Below are positions 41,297-53,486 of a DNA stretch of 64,000 nt, piece by piece; position 1 is the stretch's first letter, and each line of letters opens with the position of its first letter. The DNA lies in contig CAJJDP010000007.1 of assembly GCA_905182995.1 (NCBI GenBank), forward strand, positions 558,049 to 622,048, read 5' to 3'. This DNA comes from Paramecium octaurelia. Taxonomy: Eukaryota > Ciliophora > Oligohymenophorea > Peniculida > Parameciidae. A model generated the notes under the pieces. The model was not told the origin of the DNA. It was given only the letters and a program-made list of their open reading frames with translations, and made no database searches. The position numbers and the translations under genes are program-made.

Positions 41297-44200
41297 TCAC
41301 TATGGTTTACTGGCACTGCTTACCCAATTCAGGATTTCGTTAGTCTTCTCTTATAACTCGACATCGCTTAACTCTTTTTCCTCCCCAACCTAACCAAGGA
41401 TTTCTTTCAACACTTCATCCATAGGTCTCTTGGCGAATTTAAGAGTGTGATTAGTTGCCTTTTGTTGGTACAACTTCAAATCTTGCATGTACTCAGAGGC
41501 AATAGTAGTATCTAAAGGATCATCAGGCTCAGGAGTCATGAGAAGACCTAATAATGTCAATATTAACAAATACCATAAACTGCCTCAAAGATCTAGATGA
41601 CTTTTGTATCAGGTGTATAATTTCTGCCTAAGATACTATGACATATTCTTCCTTGGCTATTGATGTTGCAGTGGTAAATGGAAGTCAAAAATCTAAGATC
41701 AGGTGGTTGTAATGGGAATTCTTAAGGGAACTTCATATACAAAATATAAATTCCGTTTGAATATGGGGTTTACTCAGGACCAACCATAATAATCTTCCAG
41801 AAGGACACATCATGAGAGCATGGGAACACTTTGACAAAAGGATGAGGTTTTTATTCATAAATCATCAATTCTTTCATCACTCTTTTTAGATAATTATGAG
41901 GAGCAATTAAGTTAAGTTATTATGAATCAGAACTAATTTTACTAACTAATTGTTTTGGGTTGATAGATTGTTTTTTTAATTCCAAAGGTAATTCAAAATC
42001 TCTTGGTTAAACATCAAATTAGATTGTTTTTGGATCTTATTGGAAGATTGCAGTAACCTTAGCTGGTGTTAAAGATTCTGATGATCTTCTTATTTTAGCT
42101 GACAATATGGTTTCATACTCAAATAATTTCAAACCTTCTTATATAGTTTTAGGGCAGAAACATTGTCCACCTGCAGCCTTGGTGATTTATTTTAAGCCAT
42201 CACACTTATCATATACAACAAAGGAATCAAGGATAATCTAATTTTGAACAATTGTTTATGCAATAAATTCAGGACTATATCTTCCTTTGTTATCTTCCCC
42301 ATCAGTGAGTGCAATAATTCTCAATATACAATTTGGATATTTCTTTTTAAATTATAAAAGGGAATCAATAGCATTCTTGAGAGCCACATATAAAGCTGTC
42401 ATACCTTAAGGTTTAGCCTTATTTACCAAATCCTTAAATTACATGAACAGTTCGGTATAACCACATTTTAAAATGTATCTATCATCAAAATACGCTAGTG
42501 AAATAACATTTTTGAGATTGTATGCCATAGTTCTGTCTGCAAAGGCATTGAAGAAAGCTTTAACTACACCCAATCTTGTCAGATCTTCACTGTTATAGAA
42601 TTCCTCGTCCATGGAACCAGAAATATCAATTAATACAATAATAGCTTCCTCTGGTTCAACAGTTATTTGAGTGACCAATTAGATTGAAGAATCATCATCA
42701 TCATCATCATCAACTTTTCCAGCATTAATCTTTGCATTTGGTAGGACCTAATTATAGGCAATTTAATCTGGATTTTCAGGTTATTCAATGCCACTTATTG
42801 GATCAAACAAATTAACTGGTTTGGCTACATCTTTGTTCATGGATGTGTAGATGACTAAATGTTTTTAAGAGTTCTTAGTAAGAACAGGAGCAGTGGGGTG
42901 TTATTTCAATTCGACTGAACTATGAATCTTTAGAATATTGATTTTTAAATCTTCATTCTTATGCCACTCAGCAGGTATTGAATTAGGATCTCTGCTGTCT
43001 TTAAACTCGACTTGAGGTAACCATGCGAGATCTTCTTTTTCTAAGAATTTGATTATTTTGAATTGCTCTTCTAATCTAGGATCCTAAATTAAATTCAATT
43101 CTGACAATAATTTGCCATTAGAATGCTTTTCTTGTGTTTCTTATTTTGCTTTTAGGATATTGTAATCGACTACTTAGTAAGCTGTTACATCATCATCTTA
43201 ATTTTAGGATAGAAAGGCTGGAGTTTCTATGGGACTTAAGGTGACCTAACAAGTATATTCAAGATTTCTATAGTATTCGATCAATTTAATTTCAGCCTCC
43301 TTGTACTTAGCAGCTTCTTGATTTAAAAATTGAATCCACTATCTTGTATACTCAAAGATTGAGCCAATATCAAATGCAGCAGGTACCTAAGGACTTTGGA
43401 TAATCAAATCAAAAAACAATCTAAGAAACCCTTCCTCAAAAGCTATACGAGCATTCTAATTAAGTCTATATTTTTTGATCAAAGAAACAGAAGCCAAAGT
43501 AACTGCAGGATTATTATTTGAATATTATCTAATGACATGAGACCATTTGAGGTGATCTTCCTTAGCAAACAGAACGAGCATATTGCATCTAAATTGTCTA
43601 ATTCCATTTTCACTCTACTTTACGAAATGATTAAGCCAAGGCATAAAAAAGTTATAATTGTAACTATCAGCATGACTAACCACTTAATTTAATTTAAATG
43701 TAAGATTCAAATTTGAATTGTTCTATACATTGTAATCCTTAAGGAGTAAAGAATCTGTTAATAATTTACCTCCGTAATTTAAAGTCTGGACATTTGTTGG
43801 TATGTTGAGTTTATGGTATATTTTTTATTTTAATTATATTACAGTGGTGTTTTCAATATCTACTTTAATGACCTTTGGCCCTTGGTGAATAATGAAAATC
43901 TAATCTTTTCCTTCATCTGAATCAATTTTAGGAAATGACTTATCTCCTGCTGAACATTTAGTAATTATGGCATAAAAGACCTTGCTTTTAAGTTTGTTGA
44001 TTGTATCCTCTACAGTCTTTTGATGAAGCTAATTCAAATTGTTAACCAAAGGCAATCCACTTAAACTATACAAAATGGCATGATTTTATTCTTGGGGCAA
44101 TTAAAGTTAATTGCAAATCTTTATTGATAAATTGTATAGAGTATCTTCTAAAGAACATCCAATGTTGTATTAAGTTGTCTAGTTTTCTGCTTATAAAAAT

Positions 44201-44818
44201 TTAATGCTTATCTCTACATCACTTTGGATTTATTAAACTAAATTCCATTTTGATGTATCTAAATAGAATTTCCTTTTTAGTTCACTCTTTCCTATTTCAT
44301 CTAACATGCCATCATCTACTTACTAAGGCTTAATTTGAGCTTAAACAGGGATTGGGACTTATTATTACTATGGAGGGGGTTAAATCTGTTGCGGAGGAGG
44401 TATAGAAGAACTTTACTATTGTTATTATGTTTATTAGGTTGCTTGAGTATTTTGTTGACTCCCAAATGAACTAGACATTTTAAGTGGATCCAAAATAGAG
44501 GCTGATAATGATTAATTGAACACAAGATGTATTAATTCATTGTTTGAACATAAATCTTCAACAACATCTTGATCGCTTAGAATAAAGCTAGTTTAATCTG
44601 TTAGATGATATTATGAAGGATCAAAAGTATTTGGCAATGTATCCTTAACATTATCAGGAGATATCTATTTTAAATGTTATATTTACTTTATAGAAGGATT
44701 CTAATCTTTGAACGCATATTTGCTTTAATTACTCAAATGTCTTCTAATTCGAAGCATCAAAAGCAATTTTGAACTTAACCTGCTGTGAGAACTGAATGTT
44801 GAGGATCAATTTGTTCAT
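41297..44818 (-). CDS. Ubiquitin-like / vWA / E2 ubiquitin-conjugating fusion
   Basis: 1157 residues on the minus strand with introns at 44665-44686 and 41548-41573; total length is divisible by three. The order is: an N-terminal beta-rich region (residues 1-95, possibly ubiquitin-like); a Q/P-rich linker; a clear ubiquitin-like domain at about 300-370 (VIKVDIENTTVIQLKQKIYH, LNYGGKLLTDSLLLKDYNV); a long helical region; an acidic run (DDDDDDD); a von Willebrand A domain with intact MIDAS (LIDISGSMDEE, then TALYVA and LTDGED, about 715-880); and a C-terminal UBC/E2 fold (about 945-1110). The E2 has the active-site context YHCNINSQGRICHSILG, with Cys and Asn kept but the HPN proline replaced by Cys, and LLMTPEPDDPL. 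Each domain is supported by motifs; the combined function is unknown. Confidence 0.88.
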
Positions 44819-44919
44819 TATCTTTTTTATTACTTCAATCTAATGTATAATTATTAAAGAATTAGTATAATCTATTAATTCTGATCAAATCCGAAATTAA
44901 TTAAGTAATAAAAAAATTT

Positions 44920-44990
44920 GGGCTCGTTCGGGAATTGAACCCGACCTACTTGCACCCAAAGCAAGCGTACTACCGATATACTAACAAGCC
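44920..44990 (-). tRNA. tRNA-Pro (anticodon UGG)
   Basis: 71 nt without CCA. The 5' acceptor GGCTTGT pairs with ACGAGCC (one T-G pair). The anticodon stem CTTGC/GCAAG encloses loop TTTGGGT, giving anticodon TGG. The T-arm GGTCGGGTTCAATTCCCGA contains GTTCAATTC. There is no intron. The D-arm is compact. It is a stand-alone gene in the spacer upstream of the E2 fusion gene. Confidence 0.93.
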
Positions 44991-45725
44991 ACTTATGATG
45001 TATTGCTTGATGATCACAATTTATACACCTCTTTGACATATTTAAGAACAATCATAAATATAATGAGCATTATAGTTATATTAGAATGACTTAAAAATAA
45101 CCATGATACAATCAGAATAATGGCTAATAAAAATGAATTAGATAAATAATAGAGCTTGTACTTATTAATATATCTTAATCATATTTATATTGCTATAGAA
45201 AAGATAAAAAAATCAATTTTTTATACAAAATTAAGGTTATTAAAATATTATTCTAAAACAACAGATTGAATGATGATATCAATTTAAACTCATTTTTGAT
45301 AACTAATATTGTCAGAATATCATCCAAGATCATTTATACAAAATATAGTTTCCAAAAAATAAGTGTAAGAATATTTATTGATACACTTATAAATAGAGGC
45401 AGAAGAAATGATAATGAGGCAAACATAATGGTAGAAATAAATAGGCCATTAAATCTTTAATTTTTGTACAATCTTAAATTTCAAAGATAATATATTAATC
45501 ATATTTATTGAAAAAATTAAAATTACATAATGAAATTATTAAAATAATTTAGAATTGATGGAAATAACACAAAAATAAAGACTTTTTCAATATCAAATTG
45601 TGCAAAATGGTATTCATAATATAAATTGTAAAGTATTATAATTAACATTTATTCTATATATGAATAATTTACAACTAAGATGTATACTTTAACAAAGTAG
45701 TGATTTAAATTAGAAAATATTATAC
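44991..45725. other. AT-rich intergenic region
   Basis: Between the tRNA and the kinase stop. The longest frame (45266 onward, about 80 codons if read through TAA) translates to Ile/Asn-rich sequence without recognisable features; I do not call it a gene. Confidence 0.55.
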
Positions 45726-46987
<1,262 letters not shown>

Positions 46988-47021
46988 TAATATTTGAGAT
47001 ATATTATTAATAATAATAAAA

Positions 47022-47649
47022 TCAGTATTTTTGTAATTCCTTAATGATGAATTCATTCCACTCCTTTTATCTGCTAATATTTTGACTGTGATTGGTCTCT
47101 TCGTCGTACCTTCTTTCTAGGGAGAGGTATTCCTAGAATGTATCTTAGAAGATTTATGTAGATTCAAGGCGATAGTTCCTAGTAAATTTAGTTTTATCAA
47201 CTCTACAATAAGATTTGACTACTTTACCTCGCTTTGAATTCTAAAGCACACAAACACCCAATGAGATAATGCCCAGTTTCATGTTCCAACAAGCGATCCC
47301 ATTTATTCTTAACCCACGATTTGCTATTTAAACAACACCAAGCATTAACAGTTAATCGATATCGCATTTTATTGCTTTGCTTCATTTTTTTCATTGTAAT
47401 CTCATATGTATAGCCAACAGTCCAATAGCAATGCGCTTTCCATTGGGAATACAAATTTGGAGGAGCAGAGAAGAGATCCCAAGTCACCTTCTGGATTCTG
47501 ACACCATTGATCACAAGTGGCAAGACAGCTTGGAAATCCTTAAAGGAAGCATAATTCAAAGGATCATCAATCTCATCGATTTCTGATGAAGTATTGCTAC
47601 AGCATGTTGAGAAGTGAGAATTACTACTGCATTATTCATTTTCTGACAT
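47022..47649 (-). CDS. Putative zinc metallopeptidase-like protein (HExxH)
   Basis: 200 residues on the minus strand, one 25-nt intron at 47203-47227. A Cys/Ser-rich N-terminus is followed by a compact beta-rich domain (LPLVINGVRIQKVTWDLF, then YTYEITMKKMK and YRLTVNAWCCLN). The helix LEHETGHYLIGCLCALEF contains HExGH, a metal-binding peptidase signature. The size, the strands before a single HExxH and the lack of a propeptide recall DUF922-type predicted Zn-proteases. There is no signal peptide. A third zinc ligand cannot be placed by eye. Confidence 0.6.
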
Positions 47650-47776
47650 TCTACAAAAGTATTATACTGAGTTATTACTTTTAAGACTATGATCTTTGAG
47701 ATGCATAATTAGAAATTGAACATCTTCTAATTATCATTTGTGAAAATGTCACAAAATAAATAAATTAATTATCAGA

Positions 47777-48544
47777 TCAGATCAGGTAAATCTACAAATT
47801 GGATATTCCGAATGAATTCTCAAGTGGATCATTGTCTAAGGTGCTTCCAAAACCCAACTTAATAGTATCCTTCGTATGTGGGAATGAGACATCAATTACT
47901 GAAGTCAGCTTTCCTTCAGGATACCTACTGCCACACACAGAAATGCCATTCTTGACTTTAGAGTAATCGTACTTCTCTGTCCAAACATATTCCATTCCAT
48001 CCATTCTGCCTATGCTTGCTCTTAAGAACCCAGTTTCTCCTCCCCACCCATCTATAAAATGAAAATTGGCTACAATCCTAACTTTACTGTGTTGAGGCAA
48101 TTCAACAAAGGTTTTCTGAACCTCCCCTCCTGCAAATTTGCCATAACCACCCAACATACTGATACCTCCACATGTGGATATTGAGTTATCACTCCAATCT
48201 ACTGGCTATTACCAATAGTTTTCTTACCACCAAAGCATCCATTATGGTTGATTCTTATAGTAAAAGTTACCTTGTATTCTCAACGAATGAAAGGAGGCCT
48301 TTTCTGCAGATGTATAGAATTCCAAGGGTGATATAGATAATACTATGTCTTCATTGAATGTCCATTTCACAGCTCGATCTATTGTTATGCGAGATGTTGA
48401 ATGAGGAAGACTGATAAATTCCAAAAAGGCTGGTGATGAGTCTGTTCCCACCAAACTTAGTGAAGCCATTTGTAATGCTACCTGTTATGTGATTACTTTC
48501 TCATTTGAAACTACTCCTGCTATCAATTAAATAAATATTAACAT
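47777..48544 (-). CDS. Secreted surface-type protein
   Basis: 255 residues from the ATG at 48542-48544; an in-frame ATG nine codons upstream (48569-48571) would overlap the neighbouring start codon. It has no intron. The N-terminus MLIFIQLIAGVVS is a signal peptide. Aromatic-rich beta-strands follow, and the segment GGYGKFAGGEVQKTF, LPQHSKVRIVANFHFIDGW resembles a module recurring in ciliate cell-surface proteins. It probably folds as a beta-sandwich, lectin-like domain. No transmembrane or GPI signal is seen at the C-terminus, so the protein is likely released or stored. Confidence 0.68.
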
Positions 48545-48569
48545 TATTATATAAATAAAAACGATTAAC

Positions 48570-49770
48570 ATGCTAATATTATTTCTACTTTTAGGTCTGA
48601 GTGTAAATATCGAACTTAAATTTGAAGAGGAAATTACTAAATTGGAGCAAACTTAATTAGGCAAAACATTCTTGGATACAGTCTAAATTGCTGTGAGAAG
48701 CAAAGAGCCATTAGATAGAGTCTTCCAAATTTTGAGAGATTAAGCATAGTCTTACGAAACAGAATTCCTATCTATCGATGAAAAACATAAGGCATTCTCT
48801 TCTAAATGCACTAAGGATCTGGGAGATTTTGATAACTATGCAGCCTTATTGAAAGCTCGCATCATGGATATGTAATAAGCCTTGGATGATAAAATACCCG
48901 ATAAAACCAAAAAAGTCAACACTCTTCAAAACAAAAAGAAAGAAAAGACCCTGTTAATTAACAGAATAGATGAGATCTAATAAAATAGAGAGAAACAAAA
49001 GTGCATCTTCGATTCTAGACTTGAGTAAGTATATACATGTATATCAAAGAGAACATTAAACTGCCATATCTGCTGTTGTTGCAGTGAGAGAGATATTCGA
49101 GTCTGCTTTGTATGAAAACGACAAAGGAGAGACAGCGTTTATTTAACTCCAAGAAGACGATGTTGATAAAGTTACTAATTTATTAGGCTATGCAAGTCTC
49201 AAAGCAGGTATTCTATGATCTCTATCCCAAGGCGATTTCAAACATTTACAGGGCTATAGTTCATTGTTTGCAGTGATGGAATAGTTGAAAGCGGGTCAAA
49301 TTTCTAAGCACGAAGAAACTGTAAGATAATTAGTAGAGACCTGCAATGATTTAGAAAACTATATCGATATAGCCAGAAGTCTATTAAGATCAGTGGATGA
49401 TATCAGAGAGGCCTACTTCCAAAGATTATACAAAAACTTAAATCAAGATCTAAGAGATGTTAATGCAATTATAGAGGAACTGGATTCAGATGTAAATGTC
49501 TTGGAAGCCTAAATCAAAGTGCTCACCATGGATAGGGATGAAGCTGTCTAAAAATAGGACAATAAACTAAAACAAAGAGGAGACAGGGCAGTAGAGTGCG
49601 AGTAGGAAGACAATGTCTATCAATTCAAGTTATAAGAAAAGTAATTGGAATTTGCATTATGTTATAGCTAAAGAGAAAGGGAAACTATTCAAAGGATTTT
49701 ATCGTTATGTTTAGAGAATGTTAAGGAACTCAAACATTACATCAAAAGAAGAGGAGATGAATTTTAATGA
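48570..49770 (+). CDS. Trichocyst matrix protein family member
   Basis: 383 residues with introns at 49025-49049 (25 nt) and 49208-49231 (24 nt, holding an in-frame TGA). The N-terminus MLILFLLLGLSVNIE is a signal peptide. The mature part has the family hallmarks: TQLGKTFLDTVQIAVRSKEP (compare the SPFGRTLFDT...GDPLDRL start of T1-type proteins), long heptad coiled coils in both halves, and FKHLQGYSSLFAVMEQLK in the middle, like the second-chain start of known family members. These proteins are proteolytically processed, crystallise in trichocysts and expand on discharge. The family is characteristic of Paramecium and gives the best taxonomic clue in the window. Confidence 0.88.
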
Positions 49771-49937
49771 TTATGAAATAAATCTATAATTGTATCAACT
49801 AATTCAAGATTGTATCAAAAATTCACTTATTCATTTGCACACATACTATTAGACAATCTAATCTAAAGTATTTTATGATCATATTATATAAATTATAATT
49901 AAATAAGCAGAGAATCAAAGAAAAGCATGGTAAATTA

Positions 49938-50195
49938 ATGCATGATAATTAGTTTGGAATTTTCAACTTCTCAACAATGATAGTGATTTTATTGCTTGTT
50001 ATTTGCACTTCAACTTATATCAGACAGATGAAACCTGATTTAATAAATTCACATAGACATGGATTCAGAGGATTCTTTAGAAGAAGCGCTGTCATTGGAG
50101 TATATGAAAAATATCATAATTTTTAGGATAGATTGTCGCCACTAGTATCAGGCTTATGTTTTATTATGGGTGCTTATGTGTTGTTAATAAGATGA
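49938..50195 (+). CDS. TMEM167: Kish/TMEM167 secretory-pathway protein
   Basis: 76 residues after removing a 27-nt intron (50100-50126) that lacks TGA and could be read through. With it removed, AVIGDRLSPLVSGLCFI matches the family pattern IGER.SP.V. Two hydrophobic helices (STMIVILLLVICTSTYIR and LVSGLCFIMGAYVLLI) flank a basic loop. Length and topology match animal Kish proteins, which act in early secretory transport. Too short to be called confidently without the homology. Confidence 0.85.
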
Positions 50196-50270
50196 TTAAT
50201 TAATACATGTGTTTAAATTATGAAAGAATTGCTTATGAATTTATTTAAAATTATTTTTAAAAATTTTAAA

Positions 50271-52123
50271 ATGAAACAAGGCAAACAATAAGGACAAGCA
50301 CAATATGATGTATTGAAAGGGGCAATTAAAGGTAGTTATCTTTTTTATTTCTTCATTTTAGGATAAGTGTGTACAAGATTTCCACCTGAGCCATCTGGTT
50401 ATTTACATATTGGTCATATAAAAGCATCTGTACTGAATTATAGATATTCCAAAATGTATGAAGGCAAAATGTTGGTACGTTTTGACGATACAAATCCATC
50501 AAAAGAGAAGGCTGAATATCAAGAGGCCATCTTAGAAGACTTGAAAACTCTATAAATAGAGTGGGCAAACTTGTCACACTCAAGTGATTACTTCGACCTT
50601 GCAGAAGAAAAAGCTAGATTCTTAATTAAAAAAGGATTGGCTTATTGTGATAATACAGATAAAGAAACTATGAAGAAGGAAAGATTTGATGGTATTGAGA
50701 GTGTTAATAGAAATAAATCTGTTGAAGAGAATCTCGAAATATTTGATTAAATGTTAGCTGGAAAAACTTTTGATTATTGTTTGAGAGCTAAGATTGATAT
50801 GAAGGCTTTAAATAAGTGTATGAGAGATCCAGTTCTCTACAGAACAAATTAAACACCACATCATAGAACAGGTACTAAATATAAGGCATACCCAACCTAC
50901 GATTTTGTATGCCCAATTTTGGATAGCGTTGAAGGAGTTACTCATGCAATGAGAACAAATGAATACTCTGATAGAATAATATAATATCAATGGGTATAAT
51001 AAGCATTGGAACTAAGACCAGTTGAAATCTATGAATTTTCAAGATTGAACTTTGTTAATACTTGTTTGAGCAAGAGAAAACTTTAAGAATTTGTAGATAA
51101 AAAGGTTGTAGAAGGATGGTAAGATCCTCGTTTCCCAACTCTTAGAGGTATTATAAGAAGAGGAATTACAGTCGAGGCCTTACATGATTTTATGTTGGAA
51201 TAAGGGCCATCAAAGAATGCTAATCTTTAAACTTGGGATAAGCTTTGGGCAATCAATTTCACAAAGATTGACCCAATTGCTCCAAGATACACAGCTGTAG
51301 GAAAAGAAGGAATTGCTATTTTGACTATTTCTAATTTTGAAGATTAAGGCATTAATGTAGTCTCTGTGCCATAACATCCTAAAAATAATGAATTAGGTAC
51401 AAGACCATTATTCAGAAGCAGCCAATTGTACTTAGAGGCTTAGGATGCCAAAGATATTAAAGTAGATGAGAAAATCACATTGATGAAGTGGGGTAACATT
51501 AAAATAACAGAAAAAAAAGAAGTTGATGGATAAATCTTATTGACTGGTGAGAACTTACCAGATGATAAGGATTTCAAAACAACCAATAAATATACTTGGC
51601 TTGCTAAGGACACTCCTATTGTCAATGTAGATTTGGTCGAATATGATCATCTCATTAAAGTTAAAACTATTGAAGATCATCACAAATTTGAGGACTATTA
51701 CAATACAAATAGTAAGTATGTTACTGAAGCATTGGCCGATGCTGGAATTAAGACACTCTAAGTTGGTAAAATATAAATTATTATGTAGGATCCGTATTGC
51801 AATTCGAGAGAAGAGGCTTTTTCAGAATAGATAAAATTGTTGGAGATAAATATGAATTGATTTATATTCCAGATGGTAAAACTAAAGCAGCCAGCATTTA
51901 AACCAAATTAGACTTGAAATCAGTTCAAACTGGAACCGTAGATGAATAAAAGAAGGAATAGTAGTAATAATAATAATAATAAGAATAACCAAAATAATAA
52001 AAATAATAAGAATAACCAAATCCAGAAAGCAAAAAATAATAAAAGAAATTAGAAGCTGAGAAGAAGAAGGCTGAGAAAAAGGCTGAGAGATAAGTAGCAT
52101 AATAAGGAGAGAAAAAAGAGTGA
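50271..52123 (+). CDS. Glutamyl-tRNA synthetase, cytosolic type
   Basis: 599 residues, introns at 50332-50361 (30 nt) and 51766-51788. The class I catalytic core has [18 protein letters not shown] (HIGH), [36 protein letters not shown], and [13 protein letters not shown] in the KMSKS position (here LSKRK). The C-terminal anticodon-binding beta-barrel follows ([31 protein letters not shown]). It charges tRNA-Glu with glutamate. The GST-like N-terminal domain of many eukaryotic enzymes is missing. The C-terminus ends in a poly-Q run written wholly in TAA/TAG codons and a Lys/Ala/Glu-rich tail. The gene stops 61 bp from the convergent penicillin-amidase stop in the repeat copy. Confidence 0.95.
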
Positions 52124-53247
52124 AGTAATATTAATATATTATTATCTACATCAAAGTATCTATGTATATATTTCTCGATTTAACTCAATTTGGATGTATA
52201 ACATACAATAAATCATAATCTGTTGTATTGCCAAACTGCATCTTTACATACTAATTTTATTTCCAGATATCCATTTGATTAGTGTACAATTTACTAAAAG
52301 GATTGCCACTTATTCCTGTATCAATTACAAAGAAATTGGGTTCTTCAGAATCCATAGATATAATTTATTTATAATTTGATCCGGTTTTTCCATCAAAAGA
52401 TCCATCTAGTTCATAAGATGACACTGCCACGGATCTTCTGTTTGAGTGATAAGGTATTCTTCTTTCAAAAATAAATCCGAAAGGTGTATTTGAAAATGCA
52501 TGAGGGAACAACTAATTATGCAATGATCCCCATTTCCAATCAGTAGTTTGATTTCCAAATTTTCCATGTATATATTATCTGGCTTCTCTTAAAGCCTCAA
52601 CCAAATTTTAAGCACATTTATCTTGACCTGAACCATTGCAATATGGCTAATTCAAAATTTAGTCATTAGGCTATGCAAGATACATGTCAATTAGATTTTT
52701 AAAATGGAATGAATCAAAAATGTAAAAATTATTCCATTATTTGATTACAGCTTAGTCTAATTGGGAGTGAAATTTGAATGAATAAAAATATTCAAATACT
52801 CCATATAATAAGGCACCTGAAGAATCTGAGTCCCACTTACATGACCAATTTTCTAATATCAGGATTTCATTTGATAATTCTTTCTTTTTATCATATTCTC
52901 TAAGCAATGAAATTAATTCATTTTTAGTATTACAAGCATAACTATCATAAGTGTCTGATTAAAGGTTTATATGATCTAAAATAGAAAACTTCTCTCCTTT
53001 AGTAATCTTTTGATTAATCAAATCATTGATTCTTCTTCCTCTACTTGTTGGTTGTGAATTCCAACTTAATTCATTATCAGGAATAAATTTATTATTTGCA
53101 ACCACAATGTATCCTTTTTCAGGATCAATAATCATAGGGATTTCTTTATATGGCACATATCTAATCCATTCTTTATTGTTTTTCTTAACATATGCATTTT
53201 CATCTGGATGTCCCTCTTTTATGACTAATCTTCCAGTTGATAGATAC
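51886..53247 (+). repeat. Direct repeat copy 1, adjoining second single-N join
   Basis: 1362 bp ending just before the N at 53248, matching 53249-54610 at a constant offset of 1363. It covers the 3' end of the GluRS gene and the 3' part of the penicillin-amidase gene. It is an uncollapsed contig overlap by the same logic as at 19707. Confidence 0.9.
52185..53247 (-). pseudogene. Artefactual copy of penicillin-amidase 3' part
   Basis: The C-terminal 354 codons of the gene at 53548-56112, cut at the N. Not an independent gene. Confidence 0.85.
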
Positions 53248-53248
53248 N
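53248..53248. other. Single-N scaffold join
   Basis: One n between two copies of the same 1362-bp block. Confidence 0.95.
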
Positions 53249-53486
53249 AGCAGCCAGCATTTAAACCAAATTAGACTTGAAATCAGTTCAAACTGGAACC
53301 GTAGATGAATAAAAGAAGGAATAGTAGTAATAATAATAATAATAAGAATAACCAAAATAATAAAAATAATAAGAATAACCAAATCCAGAAAGCAAAAAAT
53401 AATAAAAGAAATTAGAAGCTGAGAAGAAGAAGGCTGAGAAAAAGGCTGAGAGATAAGTAGCATAATAAGGAGAGAAAAAAGAGTGA
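53249..53486 (+). pseudogene. Artefactual copy of GluRS 3' end
   Basis: Repeats the last 79 codons of GluRS including the poly-Q tail and stop; it begins directly after the N without a start. Confidence 0.85.

Noticed and set aside
44316..44525. 69-codon minus-strand ORF within the E2 fusion gene
   Set aside because: It is another frame of the Q/P-rich linker of the larger gene.
45266..45508. Small plus-strand ORF of about 80 codons
   Set aside because: Ile/Asn-rich translation typical of AT-rich spacer, no family or intron signal.
49201..49260. In-frame TGA in the trichocyst protein as selenocysteine
   Set aside because: The TGA lies inside a standard 24-nt GT..AG intron; removing it restores the family motif at FKHLQGYSSLF.
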